DNA of 64,000 nt, taken from contig JASAMV010009102.1 in the NCBI GenBank assembly GCA_030248065.1, positions 62,001 through 126,000 on the forward strand, written 5' to 3'. The notes under the pieces were generated by a model that was given only the letters and a program-made list of their open reading frames with translations, was not told the origin of the DNA and ran no database searches. This stretch comes from Rhynchonema sp. JSB1_4 (taxonomy: Eukaryota > Nematoda > Chromadorea > Monhysterida > Xyalidae). This document shows, one piece after another, positions 21,001-33,764 of this stretch (within the stretch, counting starts at the first letter, position 1; each line of letters begins with the position of its first letter). The translations under genes and the position numbers were made by a program.

Positions 21001-24000
21001 TCACAGCAGCTGGGGCGAGACGCCATCCGACATCTGATGTGACAGACGTGAGCCTCGAGAGGTCCTCCTCGATCTGGTAATGTCCGACCGTGACCCCCTC
21101 AAAGTGGACCTTTTCGATGCCCTTCGATAGTAGGGGTGATGATGCGGATGGTGATTGTTGTCGGCAATTGACGACCTATTGTCCATGATCGAAGATCGAT
21201 TCGATCGACTTAGTGGCAGGTCTTCCTCAGCAAACGGACTCAAATCCTTGGAATGTCTCAGGAACGAGTAGCCCCTCTCAAATGAATGCTTGGTGAGATC
21301 GGAAGTGCACGAATTGTGGCGGAATGTCGACATCGCGGACGAAGATTCATCGATCCAACGCCATTTGGCTGCCTCACGGGGGTTGTATGGCCCGAGACGG
21401 ATCGACTCCATCAAATCGCGAACGTCTTGCCAGGTGACCTTGAAAGACCAGGAATGTATTGTCGTGTACTTGAAGGCAGGGTTGGAAAAAAAAATTTTTT
21501 TTAAACAAGTTTTTTTTTAAAAAAAAATTTTTTAAAAAAAAAATTTTTTTTTAAAAGTCTGAGATTGAGGGAAATTTTACCAAATTTGCCTAAAAAACGC
21601 ACAAAATCGCGAAAAAATGCAACTTCAATTGACAACTCACTTTTGTGACTTGGTTTGCATCACTTATCAAGGGTGTTTACGTCATTTCGGTACGATCCAA
21701 CAGTCTGTGCTTGATATGGACCGATGATTGCTGCTCTGTGGTATTGGTCGCACAATGACCATATAAGAATTCATCAAAATCAATCCTGATTTTCACGTTC
21801 AGTCACTCTTAACTACTGTGCTATTTGTGATTTTCACAAAACATTTTCAGCTGAAAATAATCTAGCAGATCAACCACGTTGCCGCAGGTCTGAAACATTC
21901 TCTTTACTACGTGTTTTGTGTGTGATCGCGCAACGCAACGTCATTGCCCCGTCACTAGCCTGCTTTGCGATTCAGGAAAAAAATTTGACCAATTCTTATA
22001 AAGTCATTGTGCGACCAATATCGGACACAACAGTTTGTGGCCGAATAAGCAAGATTCACTCATAAACCACACAGAATTGAGAATATAAGCTGCAGAAATA
22101 CTTGTCGGGCAGCTGAATCAGTCGTATACGACCGACCTGATGGGGTATGACATCGAAGTACCATGTAGGCACATGCATACTGTGTCTCATGTATCAAGGG
22201 AAGGTATAATAACATCATTTGGGGTATCTTAGGTACCAAATACATGCCCCAAAGGTGATTTTGTGAAGAAAATTTTTCGACCCTTGAGAAAAAATGACAA
22301 AAAATAACCCCCAAAAAGGCCATTTTTGGACGTTTTAGAACATTTTGTTCCCCCGAAAATTTAAAAAAAAAAATTTTTTTTTTAAAAATTTTTTTTCAAA
22401 AACCTTTTTTTCTTTAAAAAAAAATTTTTTTTTGCCCAACCCTGCTTGAAGGGGCCTGGAAGGTCATCATCAGTGCGAGCGAATGCACCCAGGGGTGTAT
22501 ACAGGGCGGCGGCGCATGGGGCGCAAGTACAATTGCACTTTGGTGATGAGGTGAGGTGATACTCACATGCATGGCTGTCAAAAATTGCTTCGCATTTCAC
22601 TGAGTCAGGAGTCACGGCACTTTTGCACTGATTTACAAAATACCTACTTATGTACAGGTCAATTTGGTTTACCTCTGTGTTCCGACACGGCAGACAATGG
22701 AAAAAAGGAGGGGAACTATATCCCAAATTCGTGGATTTATACTGTAGAATACTTTCATGTATCGAAAAATCGTGCGGCGCTTCGCGCGGCGAATGCATCA
22801 AACTCTAATTAATTCTGTTGATCGCGGTGCAGAAAAACAAAAAATGTCGGCAATTTTGCCACCATCACAATGCTTTTGGCTTCATGTTCAGACAAACTTA
22901 AAGCAGGCACTGGATAAAAACTATTTTTCAAAAGGATGCCCCGCAATCCAGACCTGTGTACGCCCCTGAATCCACCACATGACAATCTGGTGGCTTCCCT
23001 GTTAAACCAATGTCTTTGCGGGGTGGGTGCTTGCGTTGAGACTTGACTACGCAAAACATCTTTTCCAAATCCTCATTTGTATTAACCTGTCCGCCCTTTT
23101 TCTTCCTCATCCATGCCAGATACTCGACCATGTTCCTAATATCGTCTGACATGTCCAGGAATTTCTTTGCTCGACCAAAATAGTGAATTCGGGTGAAATA
23201 GGCCTTGAGGTGGGTTGATGCTAGATCGACGCACATTGTGACCACGGAAAGACCTGCAGTGTAAATGTGGAATTTTGTCGGATAGTTGAATGGATCTCGA
23301 GGTTTCCGTCTGTCCAAGAATACTGCACCTTGGATGCAGAGGTGATCTACTGTATGTACTAAGTTTGTTCTGAAATGTGTTGAAAGCTAAGGCTCAGGTC
23401 TCAACTCAGGTGTCTTGGGCCGATGAAAATACAATGCGAAGACATCATGCCTGAATATACATCATGAAAGGTCACACCATCACCGTGACTGGAAAAACTG
23501 AAATCCCCAGCCGAAACTAACCAACAATAACGAAAGCGACAATGAGACACAAGAATATGGGGTCGGTGACGACGATTTCGCCAAGCCCCACCGTGACGAT
23601 CAGATTGAATCCGAAATGGAACGCATGAATGAACGACCAGTTTGGTTCCCATGTGCGAAACATCACAGCACCCATCGCACAGTAACCACTGATTACTGAC
23701 ACGTATCTGCACAGAAAGTGATGGTTATTGTGAGTATAATGTGATCTCAAACTATTGCTGAGAAGATATGGCACGGTTCTGCCGATCACTACAAATGGCT
23801 AGGTTGTTCAATCTCGAAGCAAGTCAACAAACGTGATAATCGGGAACCAGAGTTTCTCGAGCTGTTCAGGCGGCGCACCGTAGAACTCGTCGTCCTCTTC
23901 TTCCTCGTCTTCAATTTCTGGCTGGAAAAAAGAAAAAATTGAACTTTTTGAGCTTGGTTGGCAAAACAAGTGCATTCCTTCCGTACCTTTCCCGACCGAA

Positions 24001-27000
24001 TGCGCTGTATGCACTTGGTGATCTTGGCTGAGCACGTTTTCGACAAGTCCACCATTTTCATCAGCGATTCGCTCAGAAACTTACCGATATCGGCGGCTGG
24101 AATTTTGTTTTTTATTTTCGGTCGAAAAAATAGTTGATCATGTAAAACGCTTTAAAAACGAATGACGAACCAGTGATGAACATAAGCGGAATTCCAATTA
24201 AGGCAAAAGCGACGGCAAATAGTTGTCCGGCGGCCGTGTAGACGCCGACCTCGCCATAGCCTTGAAACATCAGGCAAGATCACTTGAAATTTATTACTCG
24301 CCATGACTGATGATGCTATTGATATAATGACTTTTCAATGCTGCTAAACATCCGCAAAAGGAATTTCAAATGCTAAAAAAGTTTCGCTCACCGCAAGTGG
24401 TGAGCACCGTAAGCGCGTACAACAACGCCGTCGGGAAGGTCCACTTTGAATCGATGTTTGGGTACATTTCGATCAGTTGCTTGCGAAACTGTTTTCCGTT
24501 GTGGATTTCAGCGAGATCGTAGAAATAACCTCGCAAGGTGTTGTTCCACTGAGTTTCATTCAGATCTGCGAGTTGTTGCATTTTCCACGTGTGATTCGCG
24601 ATCGTACCATACATATCGATCAAACTTTTCATTTTGACTTGTTGTTTCTGCATTTCTAGGCCCGATTCCATGTGCGTTAGGACGATGGCACCCAATGATA
24701 GATAGCCCAACAGCATCGAGATCAGCACCACGTGTGGCACGAGGATTTTCACGAACTGAAAACGATGAAGATGTGCACGGGACTTGTGCCGTGTGCGTTG
24801 TATGCATACTAGGTGGTAAACGTGCATCTGGGTGTGCTTTGATGGCACGTGAAGCGCATTACGCGTGCTGGGGATTGCTGTTTCCACCGGAAGTCTGATA
24901 CAGCGGCTGCCTGGGTCTCATCAGTCATGTAGATGTCCAGACTAAATAGTCTGGGTGAAACCTGACTGTCTGTCTGTGGGTGGAATTCACGAAGGTTGAG
25001 TGGAGAATTGAGTGGAAAGTTCAGTGGAGAGGTGAGTAGAGAGGTGAGTGAAATGCTCAGTGGAAAGTTCAATGGAATGGATAGCGGTAGCGGTGTATTC
25101 CACCGAACTTTCACTCAACTCTCCACTCAAACCTTTCGTGAATATCACTTTATGACTGTTGACTGACACCCAGGCATCCGCTGTATTACACGCGTCATGT
25201 GCGCTTACCCTCATAAATGAGGATGTGTTTTTTCTGGTGTACGCAGGTTTTGGATTAAAAAAGCAAAAATATTTTGTAAACAATTTTTTTTATATCCACA
25301 GAGTTACCTTCGAGATTATCAAAGTCATGACCTAAGGGGTTAGATCGCAATTGATCGACGGAAACATGTAAGTCAGTTGAAAAGTTCTCTTTTGTGTCCC
25401 TCTCAATAACTAACGTGATTTCTTCTGCTTCATTCTTCAAGAAACCAATTTTTGGTTGGTCCGGAAAAAGTTTTTTTAAAAATAGTAAAAAGGTTTTTTA
25501 AAAAAGTTCGACAAAAATTTTTTAATCCAACCCTGGGTGTGGGTGTACATGAATGCTTATTTCGGCTTATTCTTTAAAAGTTGATGCAAGTAGTCCTACA
25601 CAGACTGATGCGCAATGCTCAAGCAGCCACGTGACGTGGAATAATGTATACACGTGCCTCAGCTTGTGCGGGACAACCTGAATCAACTAATTACAGTAAG
25701 CTGGTGTTCTGTATTGTTTCCTGTTGTGAGGAAACGTACAGAATGTACATGTACAGTATATGGAGTGTCATTTGCAGGGTGAGGGCGTAAATTCAACTGC
25801 ATACATAACTGCAACATACAGTATGATTTTCAAGATCACAGGCCTGAGGGTTCACGTCAAAACTTCTTTCACACAGGAACCTTCCACTCAAAATCCCAAG
25901 TCACCCACAACATCACAACTCAAACATCATTTGTCGCTTCATTTCGGCATTTCGGACTCAGGTCATGCTGTTGGTACCTGTACCTGCAAGGCCAATTTCA
26001 TGTATCTATAAATGCCGTCGTCAGAGTCAGTGCTCTCATTATCTCCCGCCTCGTTCGCATCGGTGCTGGTGGCGAAACTCGAAGCTGATTGGTCGGTTTG
26101 AATTTGAAATATCTCCTCCACTCGATCACGTGACGGCCACGTGACCTTTCGTTTGTCATCGGTACCGTAATTGATCGGCGCTTCGCCATTATCAATCGTG
26201 CTAATGCTTGGTCGCGGGGTGCTAATACCGCTGTTCGTGGATTTTGTCGACATTCTTGTTTTGGTCAAAACGCACTGTGTTTGTGTATTATACAGGTATG
26301 TAGCCTGGAGGTTATTTTCAAATTTTCCACGTTGTCGAAAACTCAAACACCGTACAACCTTACAATACGACTGATCCGTCAATAAAAAAGCATGCTGTCC
26401 TGCAGACCCAGTAATTCAGATTCCTGTCTGCGATAGTCCAAAATGCGACCAAATGCGGCAGCCTTCCACACACTTTCATAGATTTTAGTACCATGTGAAC
26501 AGTCTGCACATTTTGAAAATCTGCAAATGCACAAATGCACACTTGCTAATCAAACAAGCACTATACACCATACTTAGCTAGTCGTCGGCGCTTTTTGAGA
26601 GCCACCCGACCGCATAACACCAGTTCCGGTTAAATTATTATTCGCTACGCCATCCGGGTCTGGCTCCAAACAAGGTTCAAGGGTTCACTACCACACATAC
26701 AGTATGTGAGATGTCAAACACAAAATTTGCACACAGTCAAACTATTTCTGAACCAAAATACACCGCAGCACACAATGGGGTCTGAGGGACGGCAGATAAG
26801 AGGGCTCGAAGACCAAGAATTAGCATATCGCAGTCCAAAGTTTTCAGTTGGGTTTTTTGTGAAAGAAGCACAGGGCCAGACAATACTTGAGCTGACATTA
26901 TGAGCAAGCCGCACACAAACCTTGGTTACAAAGCGGAGTGTCTTGGAGTTTTGAATCTGAGATGTGTTTTAAGTTTTACAACCCAGTGGGGAAATGCATT

Positions 27001-27486
27001 GCTGAGGAATGAAGTAGGCTAAACGTGGTTTTTTGTGAACGCCCACCCTAAGTGATTTACTTACGGTTCGTTTAACATTCCTTCAATAAAATCAACAGGG
27101 GGAAATCCATTCGAAATGAAAAGTGACTGACCGCTAATATGAACTACACACTATCTAGGACTATTGCTTATACTGTATGTACATACTTACATGAACGGAC
27201 TGTCTGTTATCATGACGCCCATCTGACAAGTGAGCCACCCAAAAAAGCCAGGTAGAGGTATACATAGCCAAGACGTGATGCCAAACTCGTATGAACTCAT
27301 ACCTATAACGAATTGACATGCACAAACGCCCAACCTTGGCAATTTTGCCGCGAATGGTGGTCGGTTCGTCTGGATCGTCCTCCTGATCCGAATGTGTCAA
27401 TATGGTGTGTGCGTCATCCAGTTCGCCAGCGGTCGCACCGTCGGCCGTCAACGGCACCGACTCAGCCCATCGAGACGTCACGTGAT
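21001..27486 (-). CDS. Two-pore K+ channel (TWiK/K2P), constant exons
   Basis: Minus-strand constant exons: 27486-27335, 24755-24392, 24260-24171, 24096-23987, 23921-23833, 23706-23522, 23253-23087, 21438-21001 (stop TGA 21003-21001); all phases agree. Order: acidic cytoplasmic segment (THSDQEDDPDEPTTIRGKIAK); M1 (FVKILVPHVVLISMLLGYLS); extracellular cap with N-glycosylation sites NHT, NET and NNT; pore 1 LTVLTTCGYGEVG; M2 (FAVAFALIGIPLMFI); an acidic intracellular loop EIEDEEEEDDE; M3 (WFPIITYVSVISGYCAMGAVM); pore 2 NLIVTVGLGEIV; M4 (LCLIVAFVIVGLSVVTMCVD). The tail has VTWQDVRDLMESIRL and Ser/Arg-rich clusters. Such channels set resting potential as dimers in the plasma membrane. The first constant exon begins with two bases that complete a split codon and accepts any of the upstream first exons. 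Intron 21439-23086 carries a 968-bp transposon. Confidence 0.9.
21477..22444. mobile_element. hAT-like element with CAGGGTTGG ends in the channel's last intron
   Basis: Ends CAGGGTTGG and CCAACCCTG with A/T homopolymer blocks inside, flanked by a perfect 8-bp duplication CTTGAAGG (21469-21476, 22445-22452). CAGGGTTG is a classic hAT end. Within it, about 21743-22021, is a second MITE with TATTGGTCGCACAATGAC ends that recurs at 48422-48695 and in both copies of that region. Confidence 0.85.
24986..25142. repeat. Hairpin of AGTGGAGAGTTGAGTGGAAA words
   Basis: ATTCACGAAGGTTGAGTGG at the left is matched by CCACTCAAACCTTTCGTGAAT at the right apart from a 1-2 base indel. Between are six to seven irregular copies of GAGTGGAAAG / GAGAGGTGA. 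It lies in the intron before the pore-1 exon of the channel gene. Confidence 0.6.
25984..26253 (-). CDS. Alternative start exon of the K2P channel (downstream promoter)
   Basis: ATG at 26253 opens 90 codons, MSTKSTNSGISTPRPSI onward, ending IYRYMKLALQ before a GTACAG donor (25983). The exon ends in phase 0, matching the M1 exon (24755), so it can skip the acidic constant exon and join FVKILV directly; the product would be 570 residues. It contains WPSRDRVEEIFQIQ and an acidic DSDDG cluster. It differs from the other first exons in phase and splice partner. Confidence 0.7.
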
Positions 27487-27698
27487 CTGCAATTGGATGC
27501 ATTTGTATCCACATGCGTGAACAATCGATTGTTGATGATGGAGAATTGGTTGGCCTGAGTTGGCAAGGCAATTACTACACCTACAGTACATATGTATGTA
27601 GTTCAACTGAAAGCTGGCCAGGATTTCTCTATCAACAGCAATTTACTGAGGTCTGCCTGAAATAGAAAGATCATTTGATGTTTTGCATGTGCTCGCAC

Positions 27699-28086
27699 CC
27701 GACGACGTGTAGACACTAAGATCGGCCTGTTGTTGTTTGTGTTTGTGGAAGACGTGCGGATGCGGAGGGATGAGATAAGTGAGATAGTGCTGTTGACCGC
27801 TGTTGGCGCCCAAATCGCCTTCATCATCACCACCGGCAGCTCCCTGTGCCGAACCGGGCGTCGCGAGTTCGTGTCTAATCAGGGGCACACCGGTCATGGT
27901 CTGCGCCGATTCGGCACGGAAATCGCCCCTCGATTGACGTCGCGATCGACTGAACGTGCCAGAGCTGGTGCGTGACTTGACCATCGACGCGAGATATTTC
28001 GAATCTGCCTCGGCACTCGAGGCGAGCAACTGGTCGGTGCCCCAATGCCACAAGGCTGAACTATGCGCCGAACCGGCACGGAACAT
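27699..28086 (-). CDS. Variable first exon 1 of the K2P channel
   Basis: ATG at 28086, 129 codons plus one base, donor GTGCGAG at 27698. It starts MFRAGSAHSSALWHWG, is Ser/Arg-rich (SRSRRQSRGDF), and has a His-rich end (PPHPHVFHKHKQQQ). The leftover G joins AT of the constant exon to give Asp. An in-frame ATG at 28119 is also possible; the MF start was preferred because exon 6 of the array also begins MF. Nearest to the constant exon. Confidence 0.65.
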
Positions 28087-29616
28087 TGTTGGGAAGCAAG
28101 GTGGGAGCTGCTTGATCACAAAATCAAGTACGACGATGATGCGACATTATAATCTCGACTGTTCACTTTTTCGCTACTTTTTTTATAATAATGACTGTTA
28201 CTGGCGGCAACTCTCACTGCCGTGACTTCAAGAAGGCACTTTTGTAGTGTGGACACCAAAAGCATGACCGCATATCTGGGCACTTGTGGCTTTTTGTATG
28301 TGCACGTGTTGGTTTGCCAATCTCGTAAAGTTTAGCGCAGAATCTGGAACACTTTCGGACTTCGAGACTTTTTTCCTTCCCGGAAACAATATCACCATTA
28401 TGTATACGTTGGATTTCCTTGCTCAGTCAGACAATAGAACTAGGCAGTCCTTTGGGGGCGTGTATCGGCGTGTGCATATGACCAAGCCAATAGGGCTCCA
28501 AGCGGCATTTTTGACACGGACAACACACACGCGCGTGCGTGCGCGCGAAGCCAAAAAAAGGGAGCAGCAGAACTCTCGACTTATTGCCACCACAGATGTA
28601 GTTTGGTGATCCGTCTGACGCCAGATTGTGAGGCTGGATGAGCGTTGCTAAATCTTTCTATCGATAGATATCACAGCAATCACAGTCTCAAAATTGTGAC
28701 GATGATCCCGACAAAACTAACGTGCGGGGCTCGATGCCCGATTAGCGTGATGATAGAGCATGATGGCAGGTTACGTTATTGATGTCGGATGTCGCAAAGT
28801 GTCGTCTTGTCGTAGTTCTGTCATTAGTGCCATGTGAATGCGACACCAGCGGTAAACACACACCACTGCAACTGCACAATCGCTCCAATCTTACGCGCAA
28901 AAACACAAATCCAGGCGGTCACTAAATGGAGACGAGGTCCGGTTCGGGCAACTTAGTATTTACGGTACTTATTCAGCGTCCCATTTTTTCTACAAAAACG
29001 GAAACGTAGATTGAACAGGAACTGAGCGCCAGGTGGACCCATACTGTGCATACGGTATCTGACGATTTTCGCGAATGCTGGTTGGAACCCAAACTTTCAT
29101 TTTTCCAGCCGTAGAAGTGTCGCATGTACAGTTTATGAGTGCGTGCACTGCAGAACAATAGAAGTAGCATAACGCTGCGCGCTGCACACGAAATGTTACG
29201 GTGCACACGTCCGTGGCTGCGGCTTGAAGCTGTGAAAAAGCAAAAAAAAAGTACTTCTTGTCTTTTTGTTGTGCGCGCGCCAAACTTGGTTGCTTCTTTT
29301 GGTGGAGCACCCGCCCGTCCACGAGATGTGTCCCTGGGGAATAGGGCATGGAGAGAGAACTTGTGATTTTATGTGCCGCCTGCTGGTGGTGGCTCACTGT
29401 GACCGTTGACACCGGACACGCGCTGACATGACATCGGACAATTTGGGACAGACGGGCTAATCAGACGCGTTGGATTCATATGCAAGGTACAGTGCATGGA
29501 AACAGAATTTGGCGGGGATATTCGGTGAAAAAAGATCATAGACCTGAGACTTTAATGTGATTTTGCATTAAGGTACCGAAACTTCAGATTGATAAAAATA
29601 AAGGAACCAATCTATA

Positions 29617-29731
29617 TTACGAAAGCATCAAAATATCACCCAGAAGGAACAAGCCAAGTCCGACGCCGGTCCCGACCCGGACTGTCAGTTTGGTTATCAG
29701 CGCATCGTATCTGCTGCTCAGCAAATCATGG
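29617..29731 (-). pseudogene. Possible Mic10-like exon or fragment
   Basis: The minus frame from a TTTGTAG acceptor reads HDLLSSRYDALITKLTV, then RVGTGVGLGLFLLG, then DILMLS and a stop at 29617-29619. The pattern D(R)-x-L-x-x-x-x-x-K-x-x-x-G-x-G-x-G-L-G resembles the first half of MICOS subunit Mic10. No first exon in phase and no downstream FKRR-type exon was found, so this may be a lone fragment or chance. Confidence 0.3.
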
Positions 29732-30559
29732 CTACAAATAAAGCCAGAAAAAGCACCGTATAAAGACGCAGATATTTGCGCCGAAACCTAGTACATACAT
29801 ACCTACGTTGTCTTCAATTATCGCCGCCTCGGACCGGCCCCGCTGAGCGCGCCAGTTTCGATTTATTTAATGTGTTTTGGTTTTCTTAACTTCTGTCGCC
29901 GCCGCGCACCGAACCAAACGCTGTTGCGCCAATTGCGAATGATGGACAAACTTTGCGACACTTGTTGCAAAAGAGATTGTCAAAAGTATCACGAAATCAA
30001 GATTGGCCTTCATAATGTATGCATTACATATACTACCAGGGGAACAAAATATGTAGATGGGAATCATGCGGAGTAATGCGAATCAGTGACATCATCGAAA
30101 CAAAAAATTATGTCAAACTCAACAAAACAGCATTGTGTATGACGTATGTAAGTTATGTAATATGTACATATTTGATGAAAAAGCTTGCTGCATTTTGCAA
30201 TGGTGCCATCCCGGATGAATCAGAATTCATGGAAACTTTTGATTAGAAAACATGACGTAGTGGGTGGTTTGGCTCTGAACCAAACCCGGGAGCGTCACGC
30301 AGCACCCGCGTAGACATCATCTAAAAAGGAGTTTGATTCTGTAGATCACAACTTTGAATGTGCTTGAGTTCTTTCACCACTCTGTCGCATTTCAATGTCT
30401 TCTAGTTAGCATTATTTTCTATGATTGGTTAATCATCACTGGACGTCATCGCAGTCCGCAAGTGATATGATGATAAGTAACCAACCACGGCCGATGTTGC
30501 CGCATGAACAGGCTAGACAGTCGGGCAAGAAAGGTCCTTTGCGAACGTGAGAACATTAA

Positions 30560-30806
30560 GGTGGAGTTATACATACTTGTCCTCATGTGGACATTTTGTC
30601 CGCATGGCTATAAAATTTTCTGTTGATCATGCTTTGCAATTGGTGGCAGCAATAGCTTCGGAAATCGTTACAGTTGTTCAGCTGGTCTGGGGGAACAACG
30701 TGTGTGCTGGTTAAAGGCGAAGTTTCACCAATTGACAAAGTACGGCCAGAACAAAGATTTGTCCATGCGGACAAAATGTTCACATGAGGACAAGTATAAC
30801 TCCACC
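30560..30806. mobile_element. Inverted-repeat MITE flanked by TTAA
   Basis: Arms beginning GGTGGAGTTATAC and continuing with CTTGTCC, CATGTGGACA and TTTTGTCCGCATGG are inverted at both ends. TTAA borders each side (30556-30559, 30807-30810). Interior about 150 bp, non-coding. A piggyBac-type duplication is inferred from TTAA. Confidence 0.65.
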
Positions 30807-31322
30807 TTAACGACGAGGTATGTACCTCTCTTAGAAGATGCAGTTGGGGATGATGATATTCAAGAAATTCGTCGTCAGGTGCAACAAGGTCGCGCAGTTT
30901 TTTGTGATGCTTTCCATCCAAGCTAAGCTTCACAGCCATGTGATCGCTCAATGCACAGGTGCGGAGTGCAATGTGTGTATACGTATGTACGTACAGGAGT
31001 TTTCAATCAGAAAACAAATAAAAGAGAGGATACAGCTTGGCGCCATACAGCCCCGCGATGATAACTATAAATAAACATTGTAACTGCACACGCTGATACA
31101 AGCTGTAAATCTCGCATTTAGATGGCCATGACGTGATAGTAAAACATGACCGGCATTTGGTTTCACGTTCCGCTGGCGTTACCGGTTGCGCGGAATACGG
31201 GAAGAAATAAAATTACACAAAATGCAGTTTAAGTTAGGTAAATTTCTGAGTCTGGTACCTGAAACTTTTGAAAAGGTTCATAAAAATGTACAAGCAGCCA
31301 CCTTTGTCCGTCCTTCACTTAC

Positions 31323-31602
31323 CAGTCAATCTAGCTAATGTTTCACTGGCTGGTTGTCGTCTGTACTCCACATGTGTGCCAGCGCTGGATTTCCTTCTGT
31401 GTCCACCAGGACTCAGCGAGCCACTTAGTAGTTGGGGCGGGGGTAGCAAATAGGGCGAATAGACGTTCGGTCCTCCGACATGTATGGATGTAGCGTAGCC
31501 CGTGGCCTGATCCACCGCTACTGTCATGCGTCGAAGGGAGGGCGATCGGGACTGGTACGGCTGCCAACCGAACATGGCTAGGCGGTCGGCGATGCTTAAC
31601 AT
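31323..31602 (-). CDS. Variable first exon 2 of the K2P channel
   Basis: ATG at 31602, 93 codons plus one base, strong donor G|GTAAGTG at 31322. Reads MLSIADRLAMFGWQPYQS onward, with Ser/Pro/Arg clusters (RSPSLRRM, HRRKSSAG) and ends ASETLARLT. Phase 1, like the other members. Confidence 0.7.
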
Positions 31603-33562
31603 TGTGGTCGCACTTGTTAATTGTTATGCTAATTTTGATGACAACACATCCCTTTTTGCATATTATGCAAAATAACAACGATGCTCTTGGGGAGACTGCC
31701 CTTTTAAGAGACGGACACCAAAGGACAAAGTCATTGCATAATTTGAGACGACCAGAGTGGAAGTGCTTTGTTCTGGGTCAGCTATGACATTTTGGACGGC
31801 ATACGGTAACACAGTTTGCAGCTCAGGGGTCGAGAATCCTGGAGCGTTGCGGTTTATGGCGTCCAAAAGATGTGTGCATCTGGTTTACAACTACAGTACA
31901 TACTTTCATTCTGACTTGATAACAAGCGGCGCGTATGCATCAAAAAGGGCGCCTTGTGAAATTTTATGGCACGTCATGCGCGAGTGTTGCTCTTGAGTTA
32001 TATACGGGTACCGCTCAATCGGTCAGAGATAATGGTTTTATGGTTTTCCAAAACCCAAAACAGTTGTTCAGTTGAAACGGCATTTGTATCGTGCAAATTG
32101 GGGGACAAGACCGAAAACTACATGTGAAGCGAGCTTCTCAAACAAAATCCGACCATAAAAACAGTCTTTAGTGGATGTGCTGGTGCGTTTCACATCTGTG
32201 GCATTATGTGGTCGAAAAGTATAAAAGTCGAAATATTATTGCGGCCTGGTGGTGCGGTGCGTGCGCTGCAAACATTTGACTGCACGCGCGGGGAGAGAAA
32301 GCAAAAAGATGTGCATGCGCATTGAGAAAGAATAGCGAAAAGCCAAAAGTCGGCCGATAAATCGCCCCTGCACTTTGGTTTGGATCCCGCGTGAGTCGAG
32401 AAAAAATGAAGGGAGAACAACATGGATATGTAGTGTGAGGGGATGATCCCCAGCGGTAGCGCGCTGCAATCTCAGTGAATCAATCATAGGCGGCATGCAT
32501 GCCATACTAAAAGACAAAAATGCGCTGAATGAGGATGCGGTACGTAAAAAGTTTGGAGCAAAGTTCCCACGTACATTTCACAAAATTCATGGATCTGGGA
32601 CAAAAATGTTGGCACTTCGGAAATATCAGTTTTATATCGTCCTAAGAGCTGATTGCAGGAGGCCGATCAGTCTCGCGCTTTTGTCTCATGTTTTTCTCAA
32701 CAATGTGCCATGGTGATCTGGCACTAACTGTCCATAATGCTTGCTCACAGCAAGTCAAGTGCTCCCAAGTTGCAAACAGCCAGGACGGGAACCTTGTGCA
32801 AGTCCATGTCCGATTTTTAGAACCTAAGTTTGGGCGGTGAAAATTTCAAAGCCCAACAAACCGCAACATGACTCCGGATTGAATGACTTTCTGTGATAAA
32901 CACTTGACATCAGGGATATTCATGTCTCCCTGCTGTTTTATTAATGACCGAGCCCTGATGGCGGTGCAATAACAACCGGGGCAAAAATATCACAGGATAT
33001 GGTTGCGTTAATCCCGGAACTTGAAGTGAAACTGCTCGTTTATCTCCAGACCGGAACTGTTTTGTGCGTCAAATTTTTTTTCTGAGTTTCCGCGGTCAGT
33101 TAGGGTTGCCGCCCCAAGTTGCCAAGAGGACGCATTATCGCTCGGCCTTTCTTGTTTCGCCGACACCAAGCCGGAAGCAAAAACATGCGCTTGTCTGGTT
33201 TGACTGTTTCAAAAAACTTCAAAATTTTCACCCCATATGTAGCAGCTGATTAGCTGACGGCGATAGCCCCTCGGTGAAAAGTATAGCAATTTACGGTATA
33301 CATTGTCGGATGATGAAACTGACAAGGTTAGATGCCGGAACTGGAACAGGGCGGTGCGAGGTATCCACCCATAAATGCGGTGCTAAACGAATTGGTGTCC
33401 TAAGGACAAGGCCCCATTGCCATCTGAAACAAATTTGAAACATTGGGGCCAAAACAGCAGCTGCAGATGTTTCATGTTTGCACAACTCTAAGTGTCCTTA
33501 CCCTGCACTTAAAGTCGCCTTCGATCAAAAAATGAACAATAAAATGTGGCACAATAACCGAC

Positions 33563-33764
33563 CGGGCGTGTAGAAGAAAGGCACGTGTATGCTGTGGTCG
33601 TGTCGTACCGAGTAGCGTTGGGATCGTCGCAGGGATCTCGTTCGTTCCAATGACATCCTCGTTCTGGCCGGCGAACTTTTTGATCGTTTTAGGTTATAAA
33701 ATGATGCCTTCCGACTAAGTTCTCGGCCCTGACCTGACTTGTTCATGATTGGTACAAAAACCAT
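33563..33764 (-). CDS. Variable first exon 3 of the K2P channel
   Basis: ATG at 33764 (MVFVPIMNKSG) with a second ATG seven codons later. It has a strongly basic body (LSRKASFYNLKRSKSSPART; RTRSLRRSQRYS) and ends VPFFYTP before G|GTCGGT at 33562. 67 codons plus one base. The basic Ser-rich body suggests phosphorylation sites; this is inference. Confidence 0.65.

Larger units (their letters stand above)
28120..31322. other. Spacer between first exons 1 and 2
   Basis: Three kilobases with no assured coding exon. It contains a possible Mic10-like fragment (29617-29731), an inverted-repeat element (30560-30806) and a short (GCGCGT) stretch near 28530. Promoter elements of exon 1 should lie in the right-hand side of this spacer. 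Confidence 0.4.

Noticed and set aside
22928..23086. Extension of the channel exon past GGQ (VNTNEDLEKMF onward)
   Set aside because: A GT donor after GGQ joins in phase to VTWQDVRDLMES at 21438, a conserved TWK segment, so the extension is intron read-through.
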